From DASWJS01 sp036397035 (lineage in GTDB: Bacteria > Actinomycetota > AC-67): a DNA stretch of 64,000 nucleotides. The notes beneath the pieces were generated by a model, which was not told the DNA's origin, made no database searches, and saw only the letters and a list, made by a program, of their open reading frames with translations. The translations under genes and the position numbers were made by a program. Below are positions 1 to 9,198 of the stretch, piece by piece. The stretch spans positions 1-64,000 of the forward strand of contig DASWJS010000027.1 of NCBI GenBank assembly GCA_036397035.1, written 5' to 3'. Within the stretch, counting starts at the first letter, position 1, and the number at the start of each line of letters is the position of its first letter.

Positions 1-1
1 G

Positions 2-3000
2 ATGACCCAGAACTGGGACGTGCTCCCCGAGGCCCGCACCGGCATCCTCACCGACACCACGATCCCGATCGAGCGCGGCATCCTTCCCGGCGCCACGGCC
101 GCGATGGACCCCGCGCCGCAGGCCACCTTCGAGGTCGTCGCGCGGATGACCAACGCCACGCCGGGCACGATCTGGGACGTGTGGCTCGCCGACGCCGCGG
201 GGAATGCCATCGCCTCGGTCTCGATCCCTACGACGCCGGCGTTCTCCCTGCGGTCGGCGACCTTCCCGTGGCCCTCGGCCGACACCGAGTTGGCAGCGAT
301 CAACGTCGTACGCTTCACCGGCGCCGGCGGCATCATCGACATCAAGAAAGCGACCCTTCGCCTCGTCCAGTCCGGCACGATCGCAAAGACGCAAGCGCGC
401 TTTCCCCTCGGGGCCCGAACCGAGGCCATCACCTCCTCCTCCTGGACCGACCTTTCAGACGGGGCCAGCTACCTCTACCCGGCCGACTACCAGGAGGACG
501 GAACGGGTCCCTATCACGCGGCATTCGACCCGGCCCCTTCGGTCAAGCTCCGCGCATCGGGCACCCCCTGCGGGCTGCAGGTGCGCCTGGTCAAGGCGAT
601 CATCGACGCCAACGGCGAAGAGACCGGGATCGCCGCGGTGGCGAACTCCGAGATCGAGCTGACGAACACCGGCGGCTCGGTCACCTCCTCCGCGTTCTCG
701 CTCGTCAAGGGAGGCGTCTACCGCCCGCAGGTCAGAAAGGTCTCCTGCTCCGGAGCCGCCCCCACCGGCACCATCACCTCGATCGACCTTGAGCTGTCAC
801 AGTCCAGCAGCCATCCCGACGGGATCGCCCGCACCGTCGGCTACTACCCCTCGCTCTCTGACGGCGTGGACGTCGACCTCACGAACCAGAACGTCCCGCT
901 GAACTTCCGCTTCCGCGCCCCGGAGCGAAACGTGCCGAAGGCAACCGGGGCCTGGGCCGTCTCGGCCAAGCGCGTCACCGGCACCGGAAGCTATTCGGTC
1001 GGCCTCTACAACCACACGCGGGCTTCCCAGGTCGCGCTGTCCGCCCCGATCCTTGACTACACCATCGGGGGATCTGCCCCGTTCGACTTCGAGGTCGCCG
1101 AGGTCGATTCGCTCCCGGCCGCGGGCGACGAGCTGGACACCGTGGTCAGCCCCGCCGCCGGCACGACCGTCCATGCGTGGAGCTCTTACCTGCAGGTGAA
1201 CTATCGCCTGGCCGACCTCGACGCCCCGGTCCTGACGGTGCCCTTCTCGGCCACGCAAACCCATATCTCCCCGGGCGTGAGCCCGGGGGCGCAGGACTCG
1301 GTCACCTTCTCCGCGACCCTGTGGGACTTCTCGGCCTTCGACTGGGACGTCGAGGTCCGCAGCGCCTCCGGCTCGCTCGTCGCGACGGGCTCCGGCACCG
1401 CGGCTGCGCAGACCGCCGCGGCGATCTCCTGGACCTGGGACGGCAAGGACGGCTCGGGCGCCGTCGTCCCCGACGCCACCTACACCGCGCGTCTTATCGC
1501 GACCGATCTGCCGGGCAACGTCAACGACGCCGCGACCAAGACCGTCGTGGTCGACACCGTCGCGCCGGTCGTGACGGGCTTCGCCTCCAATGTCGCCCGC
1601 TTCGGGCCGAACTCTTCTCCGAACGCCGCGACGTTCTCCGCCAGCGTGAACGAACAGGTCGCCTGGTCCCTTTCGATCGCCAAGGGCGCCTGGTCGAGCA
1701 CCTTCACCGGCTCGGCGAACGCCACGAGCCCGGTCTCCAAGGTCTGGAACGCAAGTCCGAACGGCGGCGACGGCACCTACACCGCGACGCTGACCTCGAC
1801 CGACCTCGCGGGCAACCCGACGATCAAGACCGCGAGCGTGATCTACGACGCCACCGGACCGACGATTGTCGGTTTCCAGGCATACAACAACCCCGCCTTC
1901 AGCCCCAACGGCGACGGGGTGAAGGACACAACGAGCATCGGCGGCTCGGTCAGCGATCCGTGGACGCCGATCTCTTGGAGCCTCGCCATCAAGCAAGGCA
2001 CCACGACGATCAGGACCGCGACGGGAACCGGCAACGCCGATTTCGTTTGGGACGGGACGAACGCGCTCGGCTCCGTCGTCGCCGACGGCTCCTACACCGC
2101 GATCCTGACGGCGGTGGACGCCGGCAACAACGCGACCGTCTCGGCGCCCGTGACGATCATCGTCGATACGCTCGCCCCTTCGATCGAGCCGGCATCGATC
2201 TGGCCCCCGGCGGGTCTGAACACCGTTTACACATCGCAGTTGCTCAGCGCGGCGGTCGCCGACGAGCGCTCCGGACTCTCGTCGGTCCTGACCTTCAACC
2301 TCGGCGACGTCACCGACCAGGCGAGCGCCTCGACCACCGCCTACAATGCGACCCTCTCCGGCGGGCTCATGCGGCGGGCAGGGGTCCCGCTCACACTCGG
2401 CCACCAGTACGTGCTTGAGGCTGTCGCGAGAGACAACGCAGGCAACGAAACGGCCGTGGAGCAGCCGGGCCCATTCCTTGCGATCACGCATACGCCGACC
2501 GCCCCAACCGCCGAGATCCCCGTCACGGCCTGCACGGTGTCCTCGCAAATCAACGTCGCCACACAGACCCGGGACGTGACCTGCCCCGACGTGCCGATCG
2601 CTGTCGCCTCGACCGCCGTCGGCGCCTCGGGAACGATCCACGGCGAGGCGCCCTCCTACCTGAGCCTCGACGTGCCGCTCGCGCCCGCGGTGCTTTTCAC
2701 CTCGATCGCAGGGATCGAGCAGACCAAGCCCGCCTACCCGGCCGGGACAGTGAGCGTCACGTCCCTTCGCTACGACTTGCCGGAGCCGACCGTATCGAGT
2801 TTCGTCGCCCCGGTCGACGGCAAGACCTACGTCTACGGCACATTGCAATCGACTGTCCCAGCAACGTGGAGCACCGCGAGCATCCGCATGGCACCGAGCG
2901 CCACGACGGCTCGTACGATCACCTGCACCACTCCCTCGGCTTCGGTGCCATGCTCGCCCGACGCGCTGCACCACCGTTACCTCGTCACGCTCGACGAGGG

Positions 3001-4231
3001 CGTCAACCTCGACGCGACCATTGCCGAGCACGAGGCGACCTACGCGGTAGAAGTGCTGGACCCCTCGGAGTCGCTGCCCGGTTACGTCGGGGCGGTGCCG
3101 CCAGAAGTGAAGACGCCGTTGTCCGGCGACGAAGACGCCGCCGATCTCGCGCTCGATTTTGACTTCGCTCCGGACCACGACGACATGGTTCCTTACTGGG
3201 CGATCTACGATGATCTCATCCCAAAGTCCGCCTACATGGAGCCGGACATACTCCCTGAGTCGCCAGCCGGAATCCAATGCCGGTGGGCAGATCGCAAGAA
3301 GACGGACTTTGCTGGCGCAGGCAAGAACCTTGTGCTCGTCTACCTGCAGCCTAGCGATGGCATCGATGAACACTGGGACCAGCCGAGGGAGTGCAGCGAT
3401 GGCACGTTCCGAGCGTCGGTGCTGCACCGCATGTATCAGAACTTCGGAACCTGGCACCGCCACGCTCTCCCCGAGGCGGGCCTCGCGAACCAACGATGGA
3501 AGGTGAAAGAGCGAACGTTCACGAACACGTACACGAACTCAGACTCAAAGACCTTCACCGGTGCGGTGTTCATCAGAACCGATGCGAACATGGATCGAGA
3601 ATGGTGGGATTGCCAGGATGGCCGCGAGAAGTGGTACAGCGTTCGTCGCGTGCTGCGCGACCACGGTCTCGGCACACGCCAGTTCAACTACCTCGTCATC
3701 CTAAACTCGCAGATGGGCCGGTATCCGTCCTCAGACGTTTGCGACGAGGATGTCAGGAGCGAGGCGGGCGGAAGAGCCGGCTTCAACACTGCGAACAAGC
3801 CTCCGGACTCACGAGGGCCGCGGGCTGTCGGGTACGTCCTGCAACGTGTATGGCATCCGGTGGAAGGGACAGAGGGAACCTACACGAATATCGCCTTCCC
3901 CTGTGCGAACGTCCATGGCGGCGCTGGAGCCGCGCATGAGATTGCTCACATTCTGGGCGCCGTTCCGGAGCACAACGACGGCTACACAGAAACTGATCCG
4001 ACATCGGCGCCATTCCGTTTCCACATGCCCGAAGATGTGGTGGACGACCTGCTCTCAGCATGGATCGCGCGGGCCTTCACGAACAAGACGAGCGCTTCAA
4101 GCGCGGGCGAGTATGCTTACCTAAATCACGACCTCGGAAGCAACAACTACCGGAGAAGGATTGTGACCAGCAAAGACCGGGCGGCCTACTGGACCGATGG
4201 ATACGGGGGCAATCATTACTGGTATTGCTGA
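2..4231 (+). CDS. Giant secreted protein with FlgD-type Ig repeats and a C-terminal HExxH protease-like domain (5' partial)
   Basis: The reading frame is open from the window edge. The first ATG at base 2 is probably internal, because no signal peptide follows it, so the gene is likely 5'-truncated. Residues 1-400 look like beta-rich adhesion or carbohydrate-binding modules. Residues about 414-722 hold three FlgD-like Ig repeats, each with a 'W.WDG.....V.DG.Y...L...D..GN' signature and a 'VDT.AP' linker. Near residue 1312 the motif HEIAHILGAVPEH gives HExxHxxG followed by a His two positions later than in classical metzincins. This suggests a zinc protease, but activity is inferred. The DNA after about base 3180 is visibly less GC-rich. 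The stop overlaps the next gene by 35 bases. The role is probably extracellular or surface-associated. Confidence 0.75.
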   Translation: MTQNWDVLPEARTGILTDTTIPIERGILPGATAAMDPAPQATFEVVARMTNATPGTIWDVWLADAAGNAIASVSIPTTPAFSLRSATFPWPSADTELAAINVVRFTGAGGIIDIKKATLRLVQSGTIAKTQARFPLGARTEAITSSSWTDLSDGASYLYPADYQEDGTGPYHAAFDPAPSVKLRASGTPCGLQVRLVKAIIDANGEETGIAAVANSEIELTNTGGSVTSSAFSLVKGGVYRPQVRKVSCSGAAPTGTITSIDLELSQSSSHPDGIARTVGYYPSLSDGVDVDLTNQNVPLNFRFRAPERNVPKATGAWAVSAKRVTGTGSYSVGLYNHTRASQVALSAPILDYTIGGSAPFDFEVAEVDSLPAAGDELDTVVSPAAGTTVHAWSSYLQVNYRLADLDAPVLTVPFSATQTHISPGVSPGAQDSVTFSATLWDFSAFDWDVEVRSASGSLVATGSGTAAAQTAAAISWTWDGKDGSGAVVPDATYTARLIATDLPGNVNDAATKTVVVDTVAPVVTGFASNVARFGPNSSPNAATFSASVNEQVAWSLSIAKGAWSSTFTGSANATSPVSKVWNASPNGGDGTYTATLTSTDLAGNPTIKTASVIYDATGPTIVGFQAYNNPAFSPNGDGVKDTTSIGGSVSDPWTPISWSLAIKQGTTTIRTATGTGNADFVWDGTNALGSVVADGSYTAILTAVDAGNNATVSAPVTIIVDTLAPSIEPASIWPPAGLNTVYTSQLLSAAVADERSGLSSVLTFNLGDVTDQASASTTAYNATLSGGLMRRAGVPLTLGHQYVLEAVARDNAGNETAVEQPGPFLAITHTPTAPTAEIPVTACTVSSQINVATQTRDVTCPDVPIAVASTAVGASGTIHGEAPSYLSLDVPLAPAVLFTSIAGIEQTKPAYPAGTVSVTSLRYDLPEPTVSSFVAPVDGKTYVYGTLQSTVPATWSTASIRMAPSATTARTITCTTPSASVPCSPDALHHRYLVTLDEGVNLDATIAEHEATYAVEVLDPSESLPGYVGAVPPEVKTPLSGDEDAADLALDFDFAPDHDDMVPYWAIYDDLIPKSAYMEPDILPESPAGIQCRWADRKKTDFAGAGKNLVLVYLQPSDGIDEHWDQPRECSDGTFRASVLHRMYQNFGTWHRHALPEAGLANQRWKVKERTFTNTYTNSDSKTFTGAVFIRTDANMDREWWDCQDGREKWYSVRRVLRDHGLGTRQFNYLVILNSQMGRYPSSDVCDEDVRSEAGGRAGFNTANKPPDSRGPRAVGYVLQRVWHPVEGTEGTYTNIAFPCANVHGGAGAAHEIAHILGAVPEHNDGYTETDPTSAPFRFHMPEDVVDDLLSAWIARAFTNKTSASSAGEYAYLNHDLGSNNYRRRIVTSKDRAAYWTDGYGGNHYWYC

Positions 4232-4925
4232 GAGATCGTCCGAACGAGGTCCGCTTGGTCGATGCTTCTTGCTGACCGCGCTCACCGGCATGCTTTCGTT
4301 GCTTGCCACAACGCCAGCCGAGGCGCGCCAAGATCCGCAACCCGAAGCCCGCATGCGTACCGAGTCCTCAGGACAGCTTGACAACGATCCGCTGGGCTGC
4401 TGGCCATACATCGCTGGCGAAGACTCGATCTGCGCCGATGCCTTTACGTGGTCCCCGCCGATCGAGTTTGCGGCAGTCAGGCAAGGGGACGTTCTTCGCT
4501 TCCGAATCCTCTATGAGGAGGCGCCTAAGCTCGTCAGTCTCCGGATCAACCAGATCGTCAAGAGAGACGACTTCGACCGTTCGGAGTGCTTCGCAAAGGG
4601 CTTCGGCCCTCAGCCGTGCTACAAGGTCGAGCCGCGTCGACTTGACCCGATCGAACGCCTCGATCCCTCAACTCGAACCACCTGGAGAGTCGACCTGCCG
4701 CCAGGCAAGTACGAGCTGGTGCTTGGAGCGAGCTGGGAGTACTTCCAGACGAACGACGGCAAGCCCGTTCGGGCGCCAAAGGAAGCGGTTTGGGAGTTCG
4801 GGATCGAAGTCGGCGCCGCGTTGCCTACGACAGGTCTCGGCGACCGCTCCTTGCTCGGGGCCGGCCTCCTGCTCGTAGCGGCCCTCAGCGTTCTGGCGCT
4901 CAGGCGCGCGAAGCTCTCAGTTTGA
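4197..4925 (+). CDS. LPXTG cell-wall-anchored surface protein
   Basis: This 242-residue protein is of unknown family. A hydrophobic signal-like segment lies at residues 24-42 and ends in an AEA-type cleavage site. The C-terminus carries LPTTG at residues 209-213, then a hydrophobic helix and an RRAK positive tail, which is the classic sortase sorting signal. The middle has two cysteine-containing loops (SECF and QPCYK) and a beta-rich look. The ATG at 4197 is the only plausible start before the signal segment, so the gene overlaps the upstream secreted protein by 35 bases in another frame. The overlap suggests translational coupling and a shared surface role. No sortase gene lies in the window. 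Confidence 0.8.
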   Translation: MDTGAIITGIAERSSERGPLGRCFLLTALTGMLSLLATTPAEARQDPQPEARMRTESSGQLDNDPLGCWPYIAGEDSICADAFTWSPPIEFAAVRQGDVLRFRILYEEAPKLVSLRINQIVKRDDFDRSECFAKGFGPQPCYKVEPRRLDPIERLDPSTRTTWRVDLPPGKYELVLGASWEYFQTNDGKPVRAPKEAVWEFGIEVGAALPTTGLGDRSLLGAGLLLVAALSVLALRRAKLSV

Positions 4926-5173
4926 GGCTGTTACATTGACTCTCGCGGCGAGCAAGCGGCGGCTGAAAATCGCATGCCTCCTCCTTGCGTGCTTGACGGA
5001 GTTCGAGTCCTGCTGTCCGGCGAGGGCACGGCCTACATGGGACGGCCGACCGGCGGGGGAACTCCCACCGAGGGAGCGGATCCCCAGACCTACCCTGTGG
5101 CACCGCGGGGCTGGGGATCTGGACTAAAGATCCACGCCAGGTGGACCGGGACAGATAACTAGAGCGTCTACCG
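4926..5173. other. Structured intergenic stretch between convergent genes
   Basis: This 248-base gap separates the LPXTG gene from the last gene of the Tad operon, both ending here. It contains a nested hairpin: CTCCC at 5062-5066 pairs with GGGAG at 5072-5076 inside flanking GGGG and CCCC. It also contains a competing perfect 9-bp inverted repeat, GATCCCCAG at 5079-5087 with CTGGGGATC at 5111-5119. A further TCCAC/GTGGA stem spans 5131-5145. No uridine tract follows. It may act as a two-way termination or RNA-processing region, or hold a small RNA. No supported ORF was seen. Confidence 0.4.
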
Positions 5174-6265
5174 CTAGCGGCTCGCGCGGAGCCGTTCGGC
5201 GACGCTCGCCACGACCAGGCCCGGCCCGGCCTCCGCGCAGATCGCTTCGATTCGCCCGAGCTGCTCGGGCCCGAAGCGGTCCCCGCCGGCGACGACGAAG
5301 GCCCACAGCCGGCCCTCCATCGCCACCGGGGCGACGACGAGCGCCGCGCTGCGCGAGCCGGCGACGCCGCCCAGCATCGATCGGGCGGCGTCGGTTGAGT
5401 CGAACAGGGTCACCTCCGTACGGTCCCGCAGTCCGCGCACGAGCGGGTGGTCGTCGTGGACCGTCATGCCCCGTTCGGTCGGGCTGAGGTCGCTCGAGCC
5501 GGCGACGAAGAACTCCTCGCCCGACCGCACGTAAACCGCGACGACGCGCACGCCCGGGACCTGCTGGACCTCCTCCACGACGGCCGACGACATCCGAGCG
5601 GCGTCGCCGAGCGACGGGATCTCGTCGAGCAGCTCGTCGACGACGGCGACCGCGCGCGCCGCTCGCTGGAGACGGTCCAGCAACGGCGGCGGGCCGGGCT
5701 CCTCGGCCACGATCGCCGGAGGTTCGTCGGCCTGGCGCCGCCGCCGCCATCGGGGGGACGGCGCGTCGGGATCCGCGTACGGGTCGACCGGGATGGCGGG
5801 CGGCTCCGGCGCCCGAACGGCGCGCGCCGGCTGCGTCGCGGGCGCGACGGCGGCGGGCGACTCGGGCGAGGTCGCCTCCGCGCGCTCGGCCGGCGCGGCC
5901 CGGTGCGCCCCCGGCGCGGCCGGCTCCGCGGGCGCGGGGGGTTGCGGGAGCGACGCGCGCGCGAGGTCGATGGCGTCGCGGATGTCCCCCAGCGAGAAAG
6001 GGCGCTCGACGAAGGGACACGGTGGGTCCTCGGGACCGGGCCCGTCGCCGACCACGACGAGCGCAAGCGTCAGACCGCGCTCGCGCAGCTCGCGGACGGT
6101 CCGGACGCCCTCCCCCACGGTTCCCAGGCCGACGATGCCCGCGTTCGCGCCCTCGGCGCGCTCGAACAGGGCCTCGGGGCCGTCGACGTCGACGATGTCC
6201 CAGTCGCCGATCATGCCGAGCGCGACCGAGAGCGACGGGTCCGTGGTGAGGGCGACGACGCGCAC
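5174..6265 (-). CDS. GAF-like domain protein at the end of the Tad operon
   Basis: A GTG at 6265 lies two bases after the tadC stop and gives 363 residues; longer in-frame starts would run deep into tadC. The N-terminal 90 residues resemble a receiver-like fold but lack a clear phosphorylatable Asp triad. Residues about 90-170 are a Pro/Ala-rich linker. The C-terminal 190 residues (from 'LLDRLQRAARAVAVVDELLDE') look like a GAF-type sensory domain with the usual 'VVAPVAMEGRLWAFVVAGG' strand pattern. No output domain is present. Co-transcription with the pilus genes suggests it senses or scaffolds pilus assembly, possibly in polar placement, but this is inference. Confidence 0.6.
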   Translation of the reverse strand: MRVVALTTDPSLSVALGMIGDWDIVDVDGPEALFERAEGANAGIVGLGTVGEGVRTVRELRERGLTLALVVVGDGPGPEDPPCPFVERPFSLGDIRDAIDLARASLPQPPAPAEPAAPGAHRAAPAERAEATSPESPAAVAPATQPARAVRAPEPPAIPVDPYADPDAPSPRWRRRRQADEPPAIVAEEPGPPPLLDRLQRAARAVAVVDELLDEIPSLGDAARMSSAVVEEVQQVPGVRVVAVYVRSGEEFFVAGSSDLSPTERGMTVHDDHPLVRGLRDRTEVTLFDSTDAARSMLGGVAGSRSAALVVAPVAMEGRLWAFVVAGGDRFGPEQLGRIEAICAEAGPGLVVASVAERLRASR

Positions 6266-6267
6266 GT

Positions 6268-7197
6268 CTAGCGGGGGGTGGTGAACGCGCGGAAGATCTG
6301 GATGGCCGAGGGACCCAGCAGGACCACGAACAGCGACGGGAAGATGCAGAACAGCAGCGGGAAGACGATCTTGACCGGCACCTTCTGCGCCGCCTCCTCC
6401 GCGCGCTGCCGGCGCTTGATGCGCATCTCCGCGGCCTGCACGTGGAGCACCTTGGCGATCGAGATACCGAAGATGTCCGCCTGGATCATCGCCAGGACGA
6501 AGGACTTCAGCTCGGTCACCGTCGAGCGCTCGCCGAGGTCGCGCAGCGCCTCGGACCGGTTCTTGCCGATCTGCATCTCCTGCAGGACCCGGTACAGCTC
6601 CTCGCCGAGCGGGCCGCCCGCCTGGCGCGAGACGCGCGTCACGGCGGCGTCGAAGCCGAGGCCCGCCTCGACGGTGATCGAGAGCAGGTCGAGCGCGTCC
6701 GGCAGGGCCTTCTGGATGGCCTTCTGGCGCCTGCCCGAACGCGAGCGCAGGATCCATTCCGGGATGTAGTAGCCGACGAACGTTCCGATGACGATGATGA
6801 GCAACGACTGCACCGCGCTCACGTCGATCAGCAGCGACCAGACGAGGGAGGCCACGCCGAGCACCACGGCCACCAGGAACTTCATCGCGAGCACGCGCTC
6901 GGCGTCCCAGCCCGGGGGGCTTCCCGCGTAGACCAGTTCCTTCTGGAGCCGTTCCACGACGCTGGCCGGCGTGAAGCGGCCCGCCATGCGACCGGCGCGC
7001 AGCATGCCCGGGACAAGGACGCGGCGCAGGAACGGGACGGCCAGCTCGCGCTGCCGGATGTCTCGCGGGTGCAGCTCGATCGTGCGCACCGATCGCAGCG
7101 ACTTGAAGACGGCCTGGCGCTCCAGCACGAAGTCGCCGAGGACGAAGGCGACGAGGAACACCGCCAGGAACAGACCCAAGACGCCGAGCAAAGCCAT
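6268..7197 (-). CDS. tadC: TadC-like pilus platform protein (T2SSF domain)
   Basis: This 309-residue inner-membrane protein of the type II secretion F family forms part of the platform for Flp pilus extrusion. An N-terminal membrane helix is followed by a cytoplasmic segment, paired helices near residues 105-150 and the F-domain signature around residues 170-240 ('LPDALDLLSITVEAGLGFDAAV', 'ALRDLGERS', 'FVLAMIQAD'). A final helix follows near the C-terminus. It lies 3 bases after the tadB-like gene, as TadB and TadC usually do. Confidence 0.9.
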   Translation of the reverse strand: MALLGVLGLFLAVFLVAFVLGDFVLERQAVFKSLRSVRTIELHPRDIRQRELAVPFLRRVLVPGMLRAGRMAGRFTPASVVERLQKELVYAGSPPGWDAERVLAMKFLVAVVLGVASLVWSLLIDVSAVQSLLIIVIGTFVGYYIPEWILRSRSGRRQKAIQKALPDALDLLSITVEAGLGFDAAVTRVSRQAGGPLGEELYRVLQEMQIGKNRSEALRDLGERSTVTELKSFVLAMIQADIFGISIAKVLHVQAAEMRIKRRQRAEEAAQKVPVKIVFPLLFCIFPSLFVVLLGPSAIQIFRAFTTPR

Positions 7198-7200
7198 TGC

Positions 7201-9198
7201 CTACACCTCGATCTTGATGATCTTGCGCATCCAGAACGCTCCCACGACGATCAGCGCGAGCGCGAAGACGATCATGATGCGTCCGACGGTTCCTTCGTAC
7301 AGCGTGGTCAACCAGCCCGGGTTGACGACCGACAGGTACCCCACCAGGACGAACGGCAGCGCGGTCAGGATGACCGCCGAGAGCCGTCCTTCGGCGGACA
7401 GCACCTTGATCTGCCGGCGGACCATCTCGCGCTCGCGAAGCGTCGCGGCGACCGTCGTGAGGAGCTGCGCGAGGTTGCCGCCGACCTGTCGCTGGATGTT
7501 GATCGCAAGGACGACCCAGCGGAAGTCCTCGCCGCCGACGCGGTCTGCCATCGTCTCCAACGCTTCCTCGATCGGCATGCCGAGCCGCGCCTCCGCGAGC
7601 ACCCGCTGGAACTCGCTCGAGGTCGGCGGGATGGCTTCCTTGGCGACGGTGTCGAGCGCCTGAACGAACCCGTACCCCGCTTGCATGGACCCCGCCAGCA
7701 GTTGCAGCGTGTCGGGGAGCTGCGACAGGAACAGCGACTGCCGCTTGGTGAGCCTCGCGACGAGGACGACTCGCGGGCCGGCAAGCCCGACGACCGCGAG
7801 CATCAGCGCGAGGATCCAGCTTCGCAGCAGCACGCCGCCGATCAGCGCGCCGAGGACGGTGCCGCCCACTTGGAACAGCAGGAACTCCGTCGAGCGCAGC
7901 GGCCAGCCGGCCTGGTCGAGCTTGCGCTGCATCTCCTCGTCGAACTGCTTGGAGCGGGGTAGATGCTCGGCGAACTCCACGGCGCGGCGCCCGAGCGCCG
8001 AGGAACCGAAGAACGCGGAGCGTGCGGACTCCCGGCGCTTCTCCTTGTCCTTGCCCGAGCGCGTGTACAGGCGCAGGCCTCGCTGGAGCAACTGCTCGGC
8101 CTGCTTGCCGGCGGGTCGCCAGATGATCATGCCGAGGAACAGCGCGACCGCCAGGAAGGTCCCGAGGATGCCGACGAGCAGCCCCACCCGGTTCCCGAAC
8201 ACGCCGGCAAAGGGCGTCGACGGCTTCTCGTCGACCGGCGCCGACACGTCGGCACGGCGGTTCGACACGGCGCTCGCGTCGCTGCCCGTGATGCCCCCGA
8301 CGGTCACCTCGACGGCGATGCTGAGGTCGGCCGGCTCGGTCGCGGTCGCGTTGTAGCTCAGCAGGTACTGCGACGAGATCGACTGCGCGACGCCCCGGAA
8401 GGCGGTCCGCAACGCAGCCGTGTCGTCGACGGGCACGAACGTGCCGCCCTCCTCCACCTCGGCGAGCGCCTGCAACTGCGCTTCGCTGACGTTGATGCCC
8501 CGCAGGAGCACGGTCGTCGTCGCGGCGTTCGCCGCATCGATCGCCTGCTCGGCCTCCAGGAGCGTCGCGGTCGAGCCTGAGTCGGAGCCGTCGCTGAACA
8601 CGACGATGTTGTGCTGCGAGTCACGCTGGAGTTGCAAGTCCTCGGTCGCCTGGATCACCGCGTCGTGCAGACGGGTTCCCTGCGCGTTTGCCGGCTGCAG
8701 CGCGAGGATCGCTTGCCGCAGGGCCGCCCGCGTCGAGCTGGTGGACCCACCGAGCGTCGTGAACCCCGACACGCGAGCGACGCCGTCGGCGAAGGTGAGG
8801 ACTTCCACGCGAACGGCCGGCGGCAGGGCCGCGAGGAACTCGACGGCCGCGTTCCTGGCGCTGCCGAGCACCTCGCGCGTGCTGCGGCTCACGTCGACGA
8901 GCAGCGACACCGCGACTTGGAACGTGGTGTCGAACAACGGCTCCACGCTCAGGTCGGAGACCTCGACGCCCTGCTCGGTGACGCGGAACGCGCTCGCGGG
9001 GAGGTTCTCCGTGACCGGCGTGCCCGACACCGAGGCCACGATGCTGGTCTGGCCGCCCGACCGGAAGGAGATCTCGCGGATGCGCACGTCGACGTCGCCG
9101 GGCGTCTGCGCGAACGCCACGCCCATCGTCCCGAGACCCAGCGTCCCGAACACGAGCGGGAACGCGAGGACGCTCGCGAGAGCGCTGATGCGGCGCAT
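7201..9198 (-). CDS. tadB: Von Willebrand A domain fused to TadB-like platform protein
   Basis: The 665 residues combine two modules. Residues 1-30 are a signal peptide ending AFAQ. Residues about 90-290 form a von Willebrand factor A domain with an intact MIDAS site: DVSRS, the Thr of GTRLHD, and the Asp of FSDGSD. A membrane helix near 330-360 leads to a cytoplasmic region and a TadB-type T2SSF domain (residues 480-600, 'LPDTLQLLAGSMQAGYGF') with terminal helices. The vWA part should therefore face outside, tethered to the assembly platform. It may bind pilins, peptidoglycan or a partner through a metal ion. Usual TadB proteins are about 300 residues and lack this module. The ATG overlaps the tadA stop by one base. 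Confidence 0.88.
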   Translation of the reverse strand: MRRISALASVLAFPLVFGTLGLGTMGVAFAQTPGDVDVRIREISFRSGGQTSIVASVSGTPVTENLPASAFRVTEQGVEVSDLSVEPLFDTTFQVAVSLLVDVSRSTREVLGSARNAAVEFLAALPPAVRVEVLTFADGVARVSGFTTLGGSTSSTRAALRQAILALQPANAQGTRLHDAVIQATEDLQLQRDSQHNIVVFSDGSDSGSTATLLEAEQAIDAANAATTTVLLRGINVSEAQLQALAEVEEGGTFVPVDDTAALRTAFRGVAQSISSQYLLSYNATATEPADLSIAVEVTVGGITGSDASAVSNRRADVSAPVDEKPSTPFAGVFGNRVGLLVGILGTFLAVALFLGMIIWRPAGKQAEQLLQRGLRLYTRSGKDKEKRRESARSAFFGSSALGRRAVEFAEHLPRSKQFDEEMQRKLDQAGWPLRSTEFLLFQVGGTVLGALIGGVLLRSWILALMLAVVGLAGPRVVLVARLTKRQSLFLSQLPDTLQLLAGSMQAGYGFVQALDTVAKEAIPPTSSEFQRVLAEARLGMPIEEALETMADRVGGEDFRWVVLAINIQRQVGGNLAQLLTTVAATLREREMVRRQIKVLSAEGRLSAVILTALPFVLVGYLSVVNPGWLTTLYEGTVGRIMIVFALALIVVGAFWMRKIIKIEV

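Noticed and set aside
797..3493. 898-residue ORF on the minus strand opposite the giant surface protein
   Set aside because: It is an antisense frame with a mixed Arg/Gly/Val-rich composition typical of GC-rich shadows and has no recognisable domain.
3511..3518. GAACGTTC as a second LexA box
   Set aside because: The half-sites are fused without the four-base spacer and it lies within coding sequence.
4999..5012. tRNA-like GTTCGAGTCC element
   Set aside because: It resembles a T-loop, but the flanking stem does not pair and no acceptor or anticodon arm can be formed.
5041..5125. Possible cyclic di-AMP (ydaO) riboswitch
   Set aside because: GGGGGAAC and a later GATCC look slightly similar, but the rest of the consensus (GGGUGAAUC and the AGGG core) is missing and no target gene follows.
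5447..6271. 274-residue plus-strand ORF opposite the GAF gene
   Set aside because: It is a GC-rich antisense shadow with repeated RGR-type runs and no domain.
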